Positions 55,825 through 64,000 of a stretch of 64,000 nt of DNA are shown here, in pieces; within the stretch, counting starts at the first letter, position 1, and every line of letters starts with the position of its first letter. The notes beneath the pieces are model-generated. The model was given only the letters and a program-made list of their open reading frames with translations. It was not told where the DNA came from and searched no databases. This DNA comes from CALOBA01 sp942491465 (GTDB taxonomy: Bacteria > Pseudomonadota > Gammaproteobacteria > Chromatiales > Chromatiaceae). The stretch covers positions 1 to 64,000 of the forward strand of contig CALOBA010000059.1 of the NCBI GenBank assembly GCA_942491465.1. Reading direction: 5' to 3'. Made by a program: the position numbers and the translations under genes.

Positions 55825-56615
55825 CGGCGCCCCGCACCGACCTGGTCCTGCTCCCTGGCTGGGGCATGAACAGCGCCGTCTGGCAGACCCTGCCGCAGAC
55901 CCTGACCGCGGACCGGCGGCTGTACCCCATCGACCTGCCGGGCCATGGCGGCGGTGCGTTCGACCCCGCCTGCCGCGACCTCGCCGGCTGGGCCGATGCC
56001 TGTCTGCGGCAGGCGCCGGAGCGGGCGGTTTGGATCGGTTGGTCCCTGGGCGGCCTGGTCGCCCTGCAGGCGGCGCTGAAGGTCGCACGCGCCCGGGTCC
56101 CCCGCGCCGAGGCCAAGCGCCCGCCGCGCATCGCCGCGCTGGTGCTGATCACCGCCACGCCCCGCTTCACCCGTGCCGCCGACTGGCGCCCGGCCATGCC
56201 CGAGGAGACCCTGGACGGCTTCCACGCCAACCTGCGCGCGCAGGCGAAGGATACGTTGGAGCGCTTCCTGGCCTTGCAGGTCCGTGGCGCCGACGACGCC
56301 CGGGGCACGCTGCGGCTGCTGCGCGCCGAGCTGGCCGGACGCCCGGAGCCGGACGCGCAGGCGCTGAGCGTCGGCCTGGAGCTGCTGCGCGACGAGGACC
56401 TGCGCGGGCCGCTGGCCGACATCGGCCCGCCCAGCCTGTGGCTGTTCGGTGAGCGCGACACCCTGGTCCCGGCGGCGGTGGCCGAGCGGGTGCCGATGCT
56501 GTTGCCCGGGGCGCGCACGCAGGTCATCCCCGGTGCCGCCCATGCGCCGACCCTGTCCCACCCCGACGCGAGCGCCGCGGCGATCGCGCAATTTCTCAAC
56601 GAGGCCGGCCTATGA
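55821..56615 (+). CDS. bioH: Pimeloyl-ACP methyl ester carboxylesterase
   Basis: The protein has 264 residues from a GTG start that overlaps the upstream stop. It is an alpha/beta hydrolase that removes the methyl ester from pimeloyl-ACP, ending chain growth. The oxyanion start LVLLPGWGMNSAVW (~8-21), nucleophile WIGWSLGGLVAL (Ser ~79), acid FGERDTLVP (~209) and base PGAAHAPTLSHP (~236) are present. It pairs with BioC downstream. Confidence 0.94.
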   Translation: MTAPRTDLVLLPGWGMNSAVWQTLPQTLTADRRLYPIDLPGHGGGAFDPACRDLAGWADACLRQAPERAVWIGWSLGGLVALQAALKVARARVPRAEAKRPPRIAALVLITATPRFTRAADWRPAMPEETLDGFHANLRAQAKDTLERFLALQVRGADDARGTLRLLRAELAGRPEPDAQALSVGLELLRDEDLRGPLADIGPPSLWLFGERDTLVPAAVAERVPMLLPGARTQVIPGAAHAPTLSHPDASAAAIAQFLNEAGL

Positions 56616-57553
56616 GCCAGAGACCCTTACCGGCGCCGTCCGCGGCGGACGCCGCCATTGCCGAGATCGACAAGGCCGCCGCCCGCCGCGCCTTCTCCGC
56701 CGCCGCCGCCGACTACGACGCCGCCGCCGTGCTCCAGCGCGAGATCGGCGAGCGCATGCTCGGCCGGCTCGACTACATCCGCATCGAGCCGCGCACCGTG
56801 CTCGATCTGGGCTGCGGCACCGGCGCGGTGCTCGACCGGCTCGCCCGGCGCTGGCGCCGGGCGCGGGTGATCGCGCTGGACTTCGCCTATCCGATGCTGT
56901 TGCAGGCCCGCCGCCGCGGCCACTGGCTGAACCGCCCGCGGCCCCTGTGTGCCGACATGGAGCGGCTGCCGCTGGCGGACGACTCGGTGGACCTGATCTT
57001 CTCCAACGCCACGCTGCAGTGGGCCACGGACCTAGACGCCACCTTCGCCGATCTGCGCCGGGTGCTGCGTCCCGGCGGGCTGTTGATGTTCACCACCTTC
57101 GGCCCGGACACCCTGACCGAGCTGCGCGCGGCCTGGGCCGCCGCCGACGGCGACGCCCACGTCAGCCCGTTTCTCGACATGCACGACATCGGCGATGCCC
57201 TGGTGCGCAGCCGCTTCGCCGACCCGGTCATGGACGCCGAGCGCATCACCATGACCTACCCGGACGTCTATGGACTGATGCGCGACATCAAGGCCATCGG
57301 CGCCCACAACGTGCTCAATGCCCGTCCCCGCGGCCTCACCGGGCGTCGCCGGCTGCGGGCCATGGAACAGGCCTACGAGCAGTTTCGGCGCGACGATCGG
57401 CTGCCGTCCACCTGGGAGATCGTCCACGGTCACGCCTGGGTCGGGTCCGAGGCGCAGGCCCGGCAGGCGTCCGGCGGCGAGGTCGCCATCCCGGTCAGCG
57501 CCGTCACCCGGCGTCCGCGGTTGGCCGCCGCCAGCGAGGGCCGTAGCGCATGA
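56612..57553 (+). CDS. bioC: Malonyl-ACP O-methyltransferase
   Basis: The protein has 313 residues. It is a SAM methyltransferase that disguises malonyl-ACP as a fatty-acid primer for pimelate synthesis. It opens with KAAARRAFSAAAADYDAAAV, typical of BioC. SAM motif I is VLDLGCGTGAVLDRLA (~62-77). LALDFAYPML-like and DLIFSNATLQWATDLDA (~126-142) follow, then FTTFGPDTLTELRAAW (~160). It overlaps bioH and bioD by 4 bp each. Confidence 0.95.
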   Translation: MSQRPLPAPSAADAAIAEIDKAAARRAFSAAAADYDAAAVLQREIGERMLGRLDYIRIEPRTVLDLGCGTGAVLDRLARRWRRARVIALDFAYPMLLQARRRGHWLNRPRPLCADMERLPLADDSVDLIFSNATLQWATDLDATFADLRRVLRPGGLLMFTTFGPDTLTELRAAWAAADGDAHVSPFLDMHDIGDALVRSRFADPVMDAERITMTYPDVYGLMRDIKAIGAHNVLNARPRGLTGRRRLRAMEQAYEQFRRDDRLPSTWEIVHGHAWVGSEAQARQASGGEVAIPVSAVTRRPRLAAASEGRSA

Positions 57554-58227
57554 GCGGCATCTTCGTCACCGGCACCGACACCGACATCGGCAAGACCGAG
57601 ATCTCCCTGGCCCTGATGGCCGCCCTGCAGCAGCGCGCGCTGACCGTCATGGGCATGAAGCCGGTGGCCACCGGCTGCGCCAACAGCCGTCGCGGCCTGA
57701 TCTGCGACGATGCGCTTCGCCTGCGCGCCCAGAGCAGTCAGGAGGCCGACTACAGGCTGATCAACCCCTACGCCTTCATCCCCGCCATCGCCCCGCATGT
57801 GGCCGCGCGGGAGGTCGGCGTCGAGATCCGTCTGCAGGCCATCGAGACCAGCTACCGGGCCTTGGCCGACAGCGCCGACCGGGTGGTGGTGGAGGGCGTC
57901 GGCGGCTGGCGGGTACCCCTGGGGCCGGGCCTCGCCGTCAGCGATTTACCCAAAGGTCTGGGGCTGCCGGTGGTCCTGGTGGTGGGGCTGCGCCTGGGCT
58001 GCCTGAACCATGCCATCCTCACGGCGGAGTCCATCCGCGCCTCCGGCACCGAGCTTGCCGGCTGGGTCGCGAACATCGTCGCACCGCGGATGCGCCACCT
58101 TGATGACAATGTGGCGACACTGAAGGAGAACATCGATGCCCCGTGCCTGGGCATCGTCCCCTGGCTCAGCGAGCCGCACACGGAGGTCATCGCCGGGCTG
58201 CTCGACGTGACGCCGCTGCTTCCCTGA
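57550..58227 (+). CDS. bioD: Dethiobiotin synthetase
   Basis: The protein has 225 residues. It is an ATP-dependent carboxylase closing the ureido ring of dethiobiotin. The P-loop is GTDTDIGKTEIS (~7-18), GMKPVATGC (~36) binds substrate, and VVEGVGGWRVPL (~114-125) is the second conserved loop. It is the last gene of the biotin operon. No clear terminator follows. Confidence 0.95.
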   Translation: MSGIFVTGTDTDIGKTEISLALMAALQQRALTVMGMKPVATGCANSRRGLICDDALRLRAQSSQEADYRLINPYAFIPAIAPHVAAREVGVEIRLQAIETSYRALADSADRVVVEGVGGWRVPLGPGLAVSDLPKGLGLPVVLVVGLRLGCLNHAILTAESIRASGTELAGWVANIVAPRMRHLDDNVATLKENIDAPCLGIVPWLSEPHTEVIAGLLDVTPLLP

Positions 58228-58416
58228 GGCCGAGGCCGCGCCAGGCGAAACGCGATACGCATCCGCGGTGGACCCCAGGGCAAGGCCCCGATTCGAAAGC
58301 CCACTTTAGAAATGCGTGGTGGTCCGCCGTGGGGCGGGGCGGCGCGCCGATTTGACGAGACACCTGTCGTGCTGAAATCCCATGCTTGGGCAACGCAGAT
58401 TGATCGGCGCGCGACG

Positions 58417-60021
58417 ATGCGCACGCTGCTGCTGCTCTATCTCCTGTTTCTGCTCGTCTCCTATCTGACCTTCGTCGCTCCCGGAGAGAGCTACGTCAGG
58501 GTATGGTTAAACGACGTCATGGGTCTGCTGGACATCGCAAACCGAGTCCAGCTGGGGCAGACGCCCTATCAAGATTTCCATACGATGTACGGTCCTCTGG
58601 TCGCCTTTGTCCCGGCGCTGGGGCTGACCCTCGGGCTGCCTCCGGGGGTCATATTCGGATTCTCCGGGGTCGTTTCCGCCGCGCTCCTACTGTTCGTTGC
58701 GATGACGGCCCTGCCGCGGCGTTTGACGACGTTGAGCGCGGTCATCGTATTCACCTTTGCGTTTCTGCTGATCGTCGTGCCCATTGGGGAAACGCAGGGA
58801 TTCGGGTCCATTAGCTGGGGTACCTTCTATAATCGCCAGGGATGGGCGGCCTTGATCCTGATCTTGATGTTCTACCTCGAGCCGGTGGACATCGCGCCCG
58901 GCGATAAGTGGTGGGATGCCATTGCGCTGACGATCTTGGTGCTGTTCGAGCTTTACAACAAGTTCACCTTTGCCACAGTGGCGATTGGATTCGTCGTGGC
59001 CTGCGCATTCGTTTCCCCCTACGCCCGACGCGTTTCGCTGATCAGCATCGTCCTCATTGTTGCTGCTGCGGGCCTGCTTGAGATGATCTTCCCATTCCTC
59101 GCGGACTACTATCAGTCCATCACGCGGGTGGTGGTTCCGTTCGTGACGGAGGCGGATGCCGGACCAAGTGGGGACAGGCTGCAGATCTGGAACGTCGTCA
59201 ACCTGGTCATCGCCAATGCAGCCATCATCACCGCCTGTATCGGCGTCGTGCTGGCGGCGCGCGCCGCGGGGCGAAGATCCGTCTTCGATCTGCTCTTTGC
59301 AACCGGCGCCATCCTGTCGACGATCTTTCTGCACAGTACCATCGGGACCATCAGCCTGGTCTGCAGCATCTTGCTTGTGACCGTCTTCCTTGTGATCGGA
59401 GAGGCTGCTCGTCGGGTAGAGCATACCGGCGGCCTGCAGGTGTCTTCGCCAAGGTCGCAGCTATTGGCCCGCTACCCGGTCTATCTGTTCTGTTTGTTGC
59501 TCGCCCTGATGTTCATGTCCCAGGAAGTCAGCAACCGATTGATCGTGTGGCAGGACTTTGCCAGCAAGCTGATGAATCCGTCATTGACCGTTCGGGGTGC
59601 GCCGCGTATCGACAGCATCCTGGTGCCCCCCGAAGGCTCGCAAAGGACGCGGGTCATGGTGGGCGAGTTGACGGCTTCCATCTATATGCAGACCATTAAC
59701 GACGGCATCGAGATGCTGCGTGCCCTTGATCAGCCGAACCGATCTGTTGTCGCATTCGATATGGTCAATCCGTTTCCCTATGCGGCCGACATGCGGCCCC
59801 CGGTGGAGGGGGTTCCGCTGTTCTGGATTCGAGAAGGAAAACGCCTGCCGGTTCCCGAGCGGTTTCTCGGTGGTGTCGATTATGTGATGGTGCCGCGTCT
59901 GCCCTATCAGCCCAGCCACCTTGCCAAAATGAAGGAGGTTTACGGGACCTATCTCCGGCGCAACTATGCGCTGGAAAAGACCTCCCGCTACTGGAACTTG
60001 TGGATGCGCAAGACGCTATAG
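58417..60021 (+). CDS. Polytopic membrane protein, GT-C-like
   Basis: The protein has 534 residues from ATG 58417 (an upstream frame to 58312 lacks hydrophobic character). About ten membrane segments span residues 1-385. The first large loop reads GLLDIANRVQLGQTPYQDFH and TMYGPLVAFVPALGL, the DxxH/GP pattern seen near the catalytic loop of GT-C glycosyltransferases and related 'hypothetical membrane' families. The last ~130 residues are a periplasmic domain. Its GC content and codon use look a little lower than those of its neighbours. It is convergent with the M1 peptidase, overlapping by 6 bp. Glycan transfer is a guess. Confidence 0.65.
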   Translation: MRTLLLLYLLFLLVSYLTFVAPGESYVRVWLNDVMGLLDIANRVQLGQTPYQDFHTMYGPLVAFVPALGLTLGLPPGVIFGFSGVVSAALLLFVAMTALPRRLTTLSAVIVFTFAFLLIVVPIGETQGFGSISWGTFYNRQGWAALILILMFYLEPVDIAPGDKWWDAIALTILVLFELYNKFTFATVAIGFVVACAFVSPYARRVSLISIVLIVAAAGLLEMIFPFLADYYQSITRVVVPFVTEADAGPSGDRLQIWNVVNLVIANAAIITACIGVVLAARAAGRRSVFDLLFATGAILSTIFLHSTIGTISLVCSILLVTVFLVIGEAARRVEHTGGLQVSSPRSQLLARYPVYLFCLLLALMFMSQEVSNRLIVWQDFASKLMNPSLTVRGAPRIDSILVPPEGSQRTRVMVGELTASIYMQTINDGIEMLRALDQPNRSVVAFDMVNPFPYAADMRPPVEGVPLFWIREGKRLPVPERFLGGVDYVMVPRLPYQPSHLAKMKEVYGTYLRRNYALEKTSRYWNLWMRKTL

Positions 60022-62211
60022 TTGATCGGATTGTGCCTCCGCGTCTGGTCGGCGCCCGGTTTGATTGCGTGGCGGCGGTGATGTCGGCACCAGGGTCGGG
60101 CGCTGCGGCAGGGTTGGCAGGGGGCGCTTGTCGCCGATCCAGTGCACCAGTGCGGACTCGCCGGCGGGCCATTCGCCCTTGGCCTGATTGGTCGGTTGCG
60201 TGCCGGTGAAGGTCAGCCAGCCGTACTTGCCGTAGTGGGGGAGCTTGCGGGCGAGCCCCGGGATGGCGGCCGGATAGTCGGTGGCGACCAGGCCCACGGG
60301 TCGGCCGTCGATCTCGGCGCTGAGCACGGGACTGACGTCCACATGGCGGTCGCCGTCGATCCACAGCGAGCGCCCGGCCGGGGCCAGGCGGAAGCGGCCA
60401 TCCGCGGCATCGAGCAGGTGGCCGAGGAAGCGGTTGTGCCAGCCGAGCAGCCAGACGGCGCCGTCGGCGGGTAGCTGGTGGATGGCATCGTCGGCGATGA
60501 TCCGCCAGCCGGCGTGGCCGCGGGTCCAGGCCTCGGCCAAGGCGCGCCAGCCCTCGCGCAGGGGTGCCGGGTCTTGACTCGGCAGCACGATCAGCCCTGC
60601 CTCGGCACCGAACAGCCGGCTCAGGCTGACCGGCGACTCGCCGGCAGCGAGGGCGCGGAAGCTGTCGAATTCCGGGTCCACGGCGATGCGCACCGGCGCG
60701 GCCGGCAGCCGGGTCTCGAAGGGGCTGCTGCGGCCGTCGAGGTCGACCTTGAGGCGCACGCCCTCGCCGCTGGATGCGTGGACGATCACCGGGACCTGGA
60801 GCGGGTAGGGGTCGGCCGCCTGGACCTGGGAGATGTTGCCCTGCAGGCGCCAGCCCTCCACGTCCTCGGCGACTTCGATGTCGGACAAGGCAAGCTCCGG
60901 GGCCCCGGGGCGCTCGATCCAGCCGCTGAAGAAGGCGCCCAGATCCCGGCCGGCGGCCTGCTCGAAGGCGGTCTGTACGGCCTCGAAGCCGACCGCCTGG
61001 AAGCGATTGTCGGCATAGAACCGGCGCAGGGCGTCGATGAATACGGCGTCGCCGAGGCGCTCGCGCAGCATGTGGAAGACCATCAGCGTCTTGCCGTAGC
61101 CCACCGCTTGGGAGGCGTCGCCGTGGCGGCCGCGGAAGGCGCGGATGGGGATGTCGTCGCCGTCGCGCACATAGTCGGCGTAGGCGCGTAGCTGGCCGCG
61201 GCGGTACGCCGGGCCGCGGCCGTCGAGCTCGGCGTTGAGGTGGTCGGCCAGGTAGGCGGTCAGCCCCTCGCTCCAGTTGCCGCCGCTGTAGTCGATGTAG
61301 ACGCCGTTGCCCCACCAGTTGTGCAGGATCTCATGGGGGTAGGAGCTGTGCAGGATGAACGGCAGGCGCAGCACCCGCGGGCCGAGCAGCGTGAACGACG
61401 GCATGCCGTAGCCGCTCTCCCAGGTGTTCTCCACCAACGCAAACTTGGCGTAGGGGTAGGGGCCGATCAGGTCGCTGTAGCGCCGCAGATACTCCGCGGT
61501 GACACCCAGGTAGCGCTCGGCCAGGGTCGGGTCGGGCCGGCGCAGCCAGGCCTGGGCCTCGGCCTGGGGCGTGGGTTCGCGGGTCAGCGTGAAGGTGCCG
61601 GCGATGAGATAGATCTCGTCCTGGGGCTGGTCCTCGCGCCAGCGCACGCGGGTGCGACCGGGGGCGTCCGGGTCCGGTGCGATCTGCGGTCCGGCACCCT
61701 GGGACAGGGCGAGCCAGCCCTCGGGTAGGCCGACGTCGAGCTGGAACCGGTTCAGGAGACCGTCCACCACCGGATACCAGGCGGTCCAGCCGTCGAGCAG
61801 CACGGCGTCCGCATCGATGCTGCCGCGACTGCGCAGGCGCGCGCGGCCCATGCCGTCGCCCACCTGCTCCAAGGCGTGGCGGATGCTGCCGCCCCAGCGC
61901 AGTGTGACCGGCTGGTCGCCATCGCGGCGCAGGCGCCAACGCTCGATGTGGCCCCGGGCGCCGAGCCGCTCCAACCTGGCCTCACCGGTCTCGACCCGCG
62001 GGGCGAGACCCACGTGCAGGCTGAAGGTCAGGACTTTGGTGCCGGGCGGTGGCGTCAGCCGGTCGCTGGCTGCAAGGCGGCCGTTGGCGGGATCGATCTC
62101 GACGGTCAGGTCGTGGGCGATGGTCCCTACCGGGGCCGGATCGGCCACGGCGCGCGGCACCGAGACCGGCAGGGACGTCAGCAGCACGATAAGCAACAGG
62201 TGTCGGGTCAT
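60016..62211 (-). CDS. M1-family zinc metallopeptidase, secreted
   Basis: The protein has 731 residues from ATG 62211 (GAGGCG upstream). Residues 1-23 (MTRHLLLIVLLTSLPVSVPR) are a signal peptide. An N-terminal beta domain is followed by the thermolysin-like domain: SYPHEILHNWWGNGVY (~290-305) has the HExxH zinc site, and NWSEGLTAYLADHL (~310-323) the third ligand Glu. The exopeptidase GAMEN motif is replaced by ESGYGMPSFTLLG. The C-terminal third is a separate domain. Without GAMEN it is probably a periplasmic peptidase of unusual specificity, not a classical aminopeptidase N. Confidence 0.85.
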   Translation of the reverse strand: MTRHLLLIVLLTSLPVSVPRAVADPAPVGTIAHDLTVEIDPANGRLAASDRLTPPPGTKVLTFSLHVGLAPRVETGEARLERLGARGHIERWRLRRDGDQPVTLRWGGSIRHALEQVGDGMGRARLRSRGSIDADAVLLDGWTAWYPVVDGLLNRFQLDVGLPEGWLALSQGAGPQIAPDPDAPGRTRVRWREDQPQDEIYLIAGTFTLTREPTPQAEAQAWLRRPDPTLAERYLGVTAEYLRRYSDLIGPYPYAKFALVENTWESGYGMPSFTLLGPRVLRLPFILHSSYPHEILHNWWGNGVYIDYSGGNWSEGLTAYLADHLNAELDGRGPAYRRGQLRAYADYVRDGDDIPIRAFRGRHGDASQAVGYGKTLMVFHMLRERLGDAVFIDALRRFYADNRFQAVGFEAVQTAFEQAAGRDLGAFFSGWIERPGAPELALSDIEVAEDVEGWRLQGNISQVQAADPYPLQVPVIVHASSGEGVRLKVDLDGRSSPFETRLPAAPVRIAVDPEFDSFRALAAGESPVSLSRLFGAEAGLIVLPSQDPAPLREGWRALAEAWTRGHAGWRIIADDAIHQLPADGAVWLLGWHNRFLGHLLDAADGRFRLAPAGRSLWIDGDRHVDVSPVLSAEIDGRPVGLVATDYPAAIPGLARKLPHYGKYGWLTFTGTQPTNQAKGEWPAGESALVHWIGDKRPLPTLPQRPTLVPTSPPPRNQTGRRPDAEAQSDQL

Positions 62212-62295
62212 GGGTCGCCTCAGAAAGCACGAAGGGCCGCGGCGCGGGGGGCCGCTGGCGGGAGGGGGCTGAATTGGCCTTGACGACCCCATCAT

Positions 62296-63501
62296 ATGGA
62301 GCACCCCAGCCGCAAAACCAGCGAGAAGACATTGGCACGCCACACCTACTCTCCCATTGCCATCGCCGCCGCCGCCCTCGCGGGGCTGCTGTTGCCCGCC
62401 GGCAGCGTCGGTGCCGCCGTCGCCGACGCCACCGAGGCGAAGCCCGCCGCCGCCGAGACCCTGGTGCTGCAGACCGCCGACCTCGACGGCCTCGACGACC
62501 TGATCCCGCTCCTGCTCGACCGGCGCGTGGTCTACGTCGGCGAACAGCACGATCGCTACGAGGATCACTTGAACCAGCTGGCCGTCATCCGCGGCCTGCA
62601 CGAGGGCGGTGGCGATGTCGCCGTCGGCATGGAGTTCTTCCAGCAGCCGTTCCAAGGCGTCCTCGATGCCTACATTGCCGGCGAGATCAGCGAGACCGAG
62701 ATGCTGCGCCAGACCGAGTACTTCGAGCGCTGGCGCTACGACTATCGGCTCTACCGGCCGATCCTGCGCTACGCGCGGGAGCAAGGTCTGGCGCTGATCG
62801 CGCTGAATGTCGCCAAAGAGGTCACCGACAAGGCCGGTGACCTGGGCATCGCCGGGCTCGATGCCGAAGCGCGCGCACAGATGCCAACCGAGATCGATCG
62901 CGACGACGCCGCCTATCGCGCCCGCGTCAAGGCCGTGTACGACATGCATCCGAAGGGCGAGGATGCGGACTTCGAGCGCTTCCTGGACGTCCAGCTGCTC
63001 TGGGACGAGGGCATGGCCGAGCGCGCGGCGGGGTATCTGCAGGCCAACCCGAGCAAGACCCTGGTGGTGTTGGCCGGGGTCGGCCATGTGGAGCACGGGC
63101 AGGGCATCCCCAAGCGCGTCCAGCGACGGATCGCTCTGCCGGCGGCCACCATCGTCAACGGCAGCCGCCGGCCGTTGACCGCGACCTTGGCCGACTATGT
63201 GCTGTTCCCGCCGCGCCAGGACCTGCCGGCCACCGGGCTCATGGGTGTCATGCTCGACACCGAAAGCGACGGCGAAGGGATCGGCGTGCAGGGCTTCGCC
63301 CCGGAGAGCGGTGCCAAGGACGCCGGGCTGGAGGAGGGCGATCGCATCGTCAAGGTCGGCGACAAGGACATCGCGGACTATGCCGACATCCGCATCGCGC
63401 TGATGGACAAGGCCCCCGGGGAGTCGGTTGCCGTCGAGGTCCTGCGCAAGCCGCTGGTGGGCGGCGCCAAGCGGCTGAGCTTCCAGGTCGAGCTGCATTG
63501 A
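62296..63501 (+). CDS. ChaN-family heme/iron-binding-like protein with C-terminal PDZ domain
   Basis: The protein has 401 residues. Residues ~18-48 are a signal sequence (PIAIAAAALAGLLLPAGSVG). The ChaN domain has RRVVYVGEQHDRYEDHLNQL (~76-95, the His-bearing EQHD motif), VAVGMEFFQQPFQ (~107) and LVVLAGVGHVEHGQGIPKRV (~256-275). A PDZ domain at ~310-395 ends it (GVMLDTESDGEGIGVQGFAP, EEGDRIVKVGDKDIADYAD). ChaN proteins bind heme or act as EreA-like esterases in the periplasm. The PDZ domain suggests docking to a protease or membrane complex. The next gene overlaps its stop. Confidence 0.82.
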   Translation: MEHPSRKTSEKTLARHTYSPIAIAAAALAGLLLPAGSVGAAVADATEAKPAAAETLVLQTADLDGLDDLIPLLLDRRVVYVGEQHDRYEDHLNQLAVIRGLHEGGGDVAVGMEFFQQPFQGVLDAYIAGEISETEMLRQTEYFERWRYDYRLYRPILRYAREQGLALIALNVAKEVTDKAGDLGIAGLDAEARAQMPTEIDRDDAAYRARVKAVYDMHPKGEDADFERFLDVQLLWDEGMAERAAGYLQANPSKTLVVLAGVGHVEHGQGIPKRVQRRIALPAATIVNGSRRPLTATLADYVLFPPRQDLPATGLMGVMLDTESDGEGIGVQGFAPESGAKDAGLEEGDRIVKVGDKDIADYADIRIALMDKAPGESVAVEVLRKPLVGGAKRLSFQVELH

Positions 63502-64000
63502 GTCGGCCATCCGGGGCGCAGCCGGGGAGGGCGCGGCGGCCGCAGCTGCTGGCCCCGGCGGGAACGCCGAAATCGATGCGCTACGCGCTGGCCTACGGTG
63601 CCGATGCGGTCTATGCGGGCATCCCCCGCTACAGCCTGCGGGTGCGCAACAACGGCTTCGATCAGGCCAACCTGGCCGCCGGCATCGAGACCGCCCATGG
63701 CCTCGGCCGACAGTTCTATGTGACCGCGAACCTGATGCCCCACGGGGCCAAGCTGCGCACCTTCATGGACGACATCGCCCCCGTGGTGGAACTCCGCCCG
63801 GACGCGCTGATCATGGCCGATCCCGGCCTGATCATGCTGGTGCGCGAGCGCTGGCCGCAGCTGCCCATCCACTTGTCGGTGCAGGCGAACACCCTAAACG
63901 CGGCCTCGGTACGCTTCTGGCAAGCCCAGGGGATTGCCCGGGTGATCCTGTCGCGGGAGCTGTCGCTGGAGGAGATCGCCGACATCCGCGCCGCCTGTCC
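63498..64000 (+). CDS. trhP: U32-family protein, tRNA 5-hydroxyuridine synthesis (TrhP/YegQ-like), start only
   Basis: The window ends inside this gene; about 167 residues are visible. RPQLLAPAGTPKSMRYALAY, GADAVYAGIPRYSLRVRNNG and VTANLMPHGAKL, MADPGLIMLVRERWPQLPIH and LSVQANTLNAASVRFW are U32 hallmarks, and ARVILSRELSLEEI follows. YegQ/TrhP makes 5-hydroxyuridine at the tRNA wobble position in E. coli. A TTG at 63498, overlapping the ChaN-PDZ stop, is the probable start. The U32 cysteine cluster would lie beyond the window. Confidence 0.88.
   Translation, partial: MSRPSGAQPGRARRPQLLAPAGTPKSMRYALAYGADAVYAGIPRYSLRVRNNGFDQANLAAGIETAHGLGRQFYVTANLMPHGAKLRTFMDDIAPVVELRPDALIMADPGLIMLVRERWPQLPIHLSVQANTLNAASVRFWQAQGIARVILSRELSLEEIADIRAAC

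Noticed and set aside
62212..63510. N-terminal extension of the M1 peptidase frame to 63510
   Set aside because: It is antisense to the ChaN-PDZ gene; the signal peptide at 62211 and its ribosome site define the real start.

Overview
The window is high-GC, densely coded DNA with an unmistakably gammaproteobacterial gene set: acnA, opgH, hisI, the bioB-bioF-bioH-bioC-bioD cluster, pqiA/pqiB, rimI and comF. The dabB-dabA inorganic-carbon pump, a one-polypeptide pyruvate:ferredoxin oxidoreductase (nifJ) with a dihydroorotate-dehydrogenase-like partner, and the many palindromic dispersed repeats suggest a chemo- or photoautotroph of the Chromatiales (purple sulfur bacterium type). That placement is inference; no rRNA or photosynthesis gene is present to confirm it.

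Layout. 1-7.5 kb: a frame-broken DUF5062 gene, a frame-broken CLC channel fused to a SPOR domain, a CorA/ZntB-type transporter fused to a potassium-channel pore, and a pqiA-pqiA-pqiB operon. 7.8-12.4 kb: an accessory patch with a small secreted protein, a group II intron remnant with a gutted reverse transcriptase, a truncated Rpn nuclease, and a pair of 128-bp repeats that align without gaps and differ mainly at adenines. That pair has the signature of a diversity-generating retroelement (DGR) template and variable repeat; the variable copy lies in an FGE/C-type-lectin-fold gene fragment. A long hexanucleotide tract follows. 12.5-25 kb: housekeeping genes (acnA, opgH, DUF1840, hisI, dihydroorotase, Trypco1 protein) and a helicase/exonuclease pair resembling Bacillus MrfA/MrfB. 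25.6-28.9 kb: a three-gene overlapping unit whose centre is a bacterial protein-arginine deiminase with all catalytic residues, flanked by a small cytosolic protein and a signal-peptide protein; an effector/immunity arrangement is plausible. 29.8-37.5 kb: an ene-reductase, then a cohesin-like gene with a sorting tail (frame-broken) next to a 1447-residue surface protein ending in a dockerin-like module, and a decayed cold-shock/DUF1294 gene. 37.5-46.6 kb: the DHOD-like gene, nifJ, a beta-barrel protein, a truncated Phd antitoxin and a large unknown frame-broken gene. 46.6-64 kb: dabA/dabB, rimI, bacteriohemerythrin, comF (its start codon touches a hexanucleotide tract), the biotin operon with an extra 57-codon gene, a multi-span membrane protein, an M1-type peptidase, a ChaN-PDZ protein and the start of a U32 peptidase/tRNA hydroxylase (trhP).

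Dispersed repeats are a theme. At least five families occur: palindromes with 'GGGAGCGGCTT' arms; palindromes with 'GGCCTGGAGGCC' arms; a ~73-bp inverted-repeat element in two copies; a 122-bp element with a 10-bp target-site duplication; and GAC/AAC-type hexamer tracts. They sit in gene gaps and at the broken ends of several genes. Several genes (DUF5062, CLC-SPOR, the cohesin gene, the 44.6-kb gene) carry single-base frame breaks; real decay and assembly error cannot be told apart from the sequence alone.
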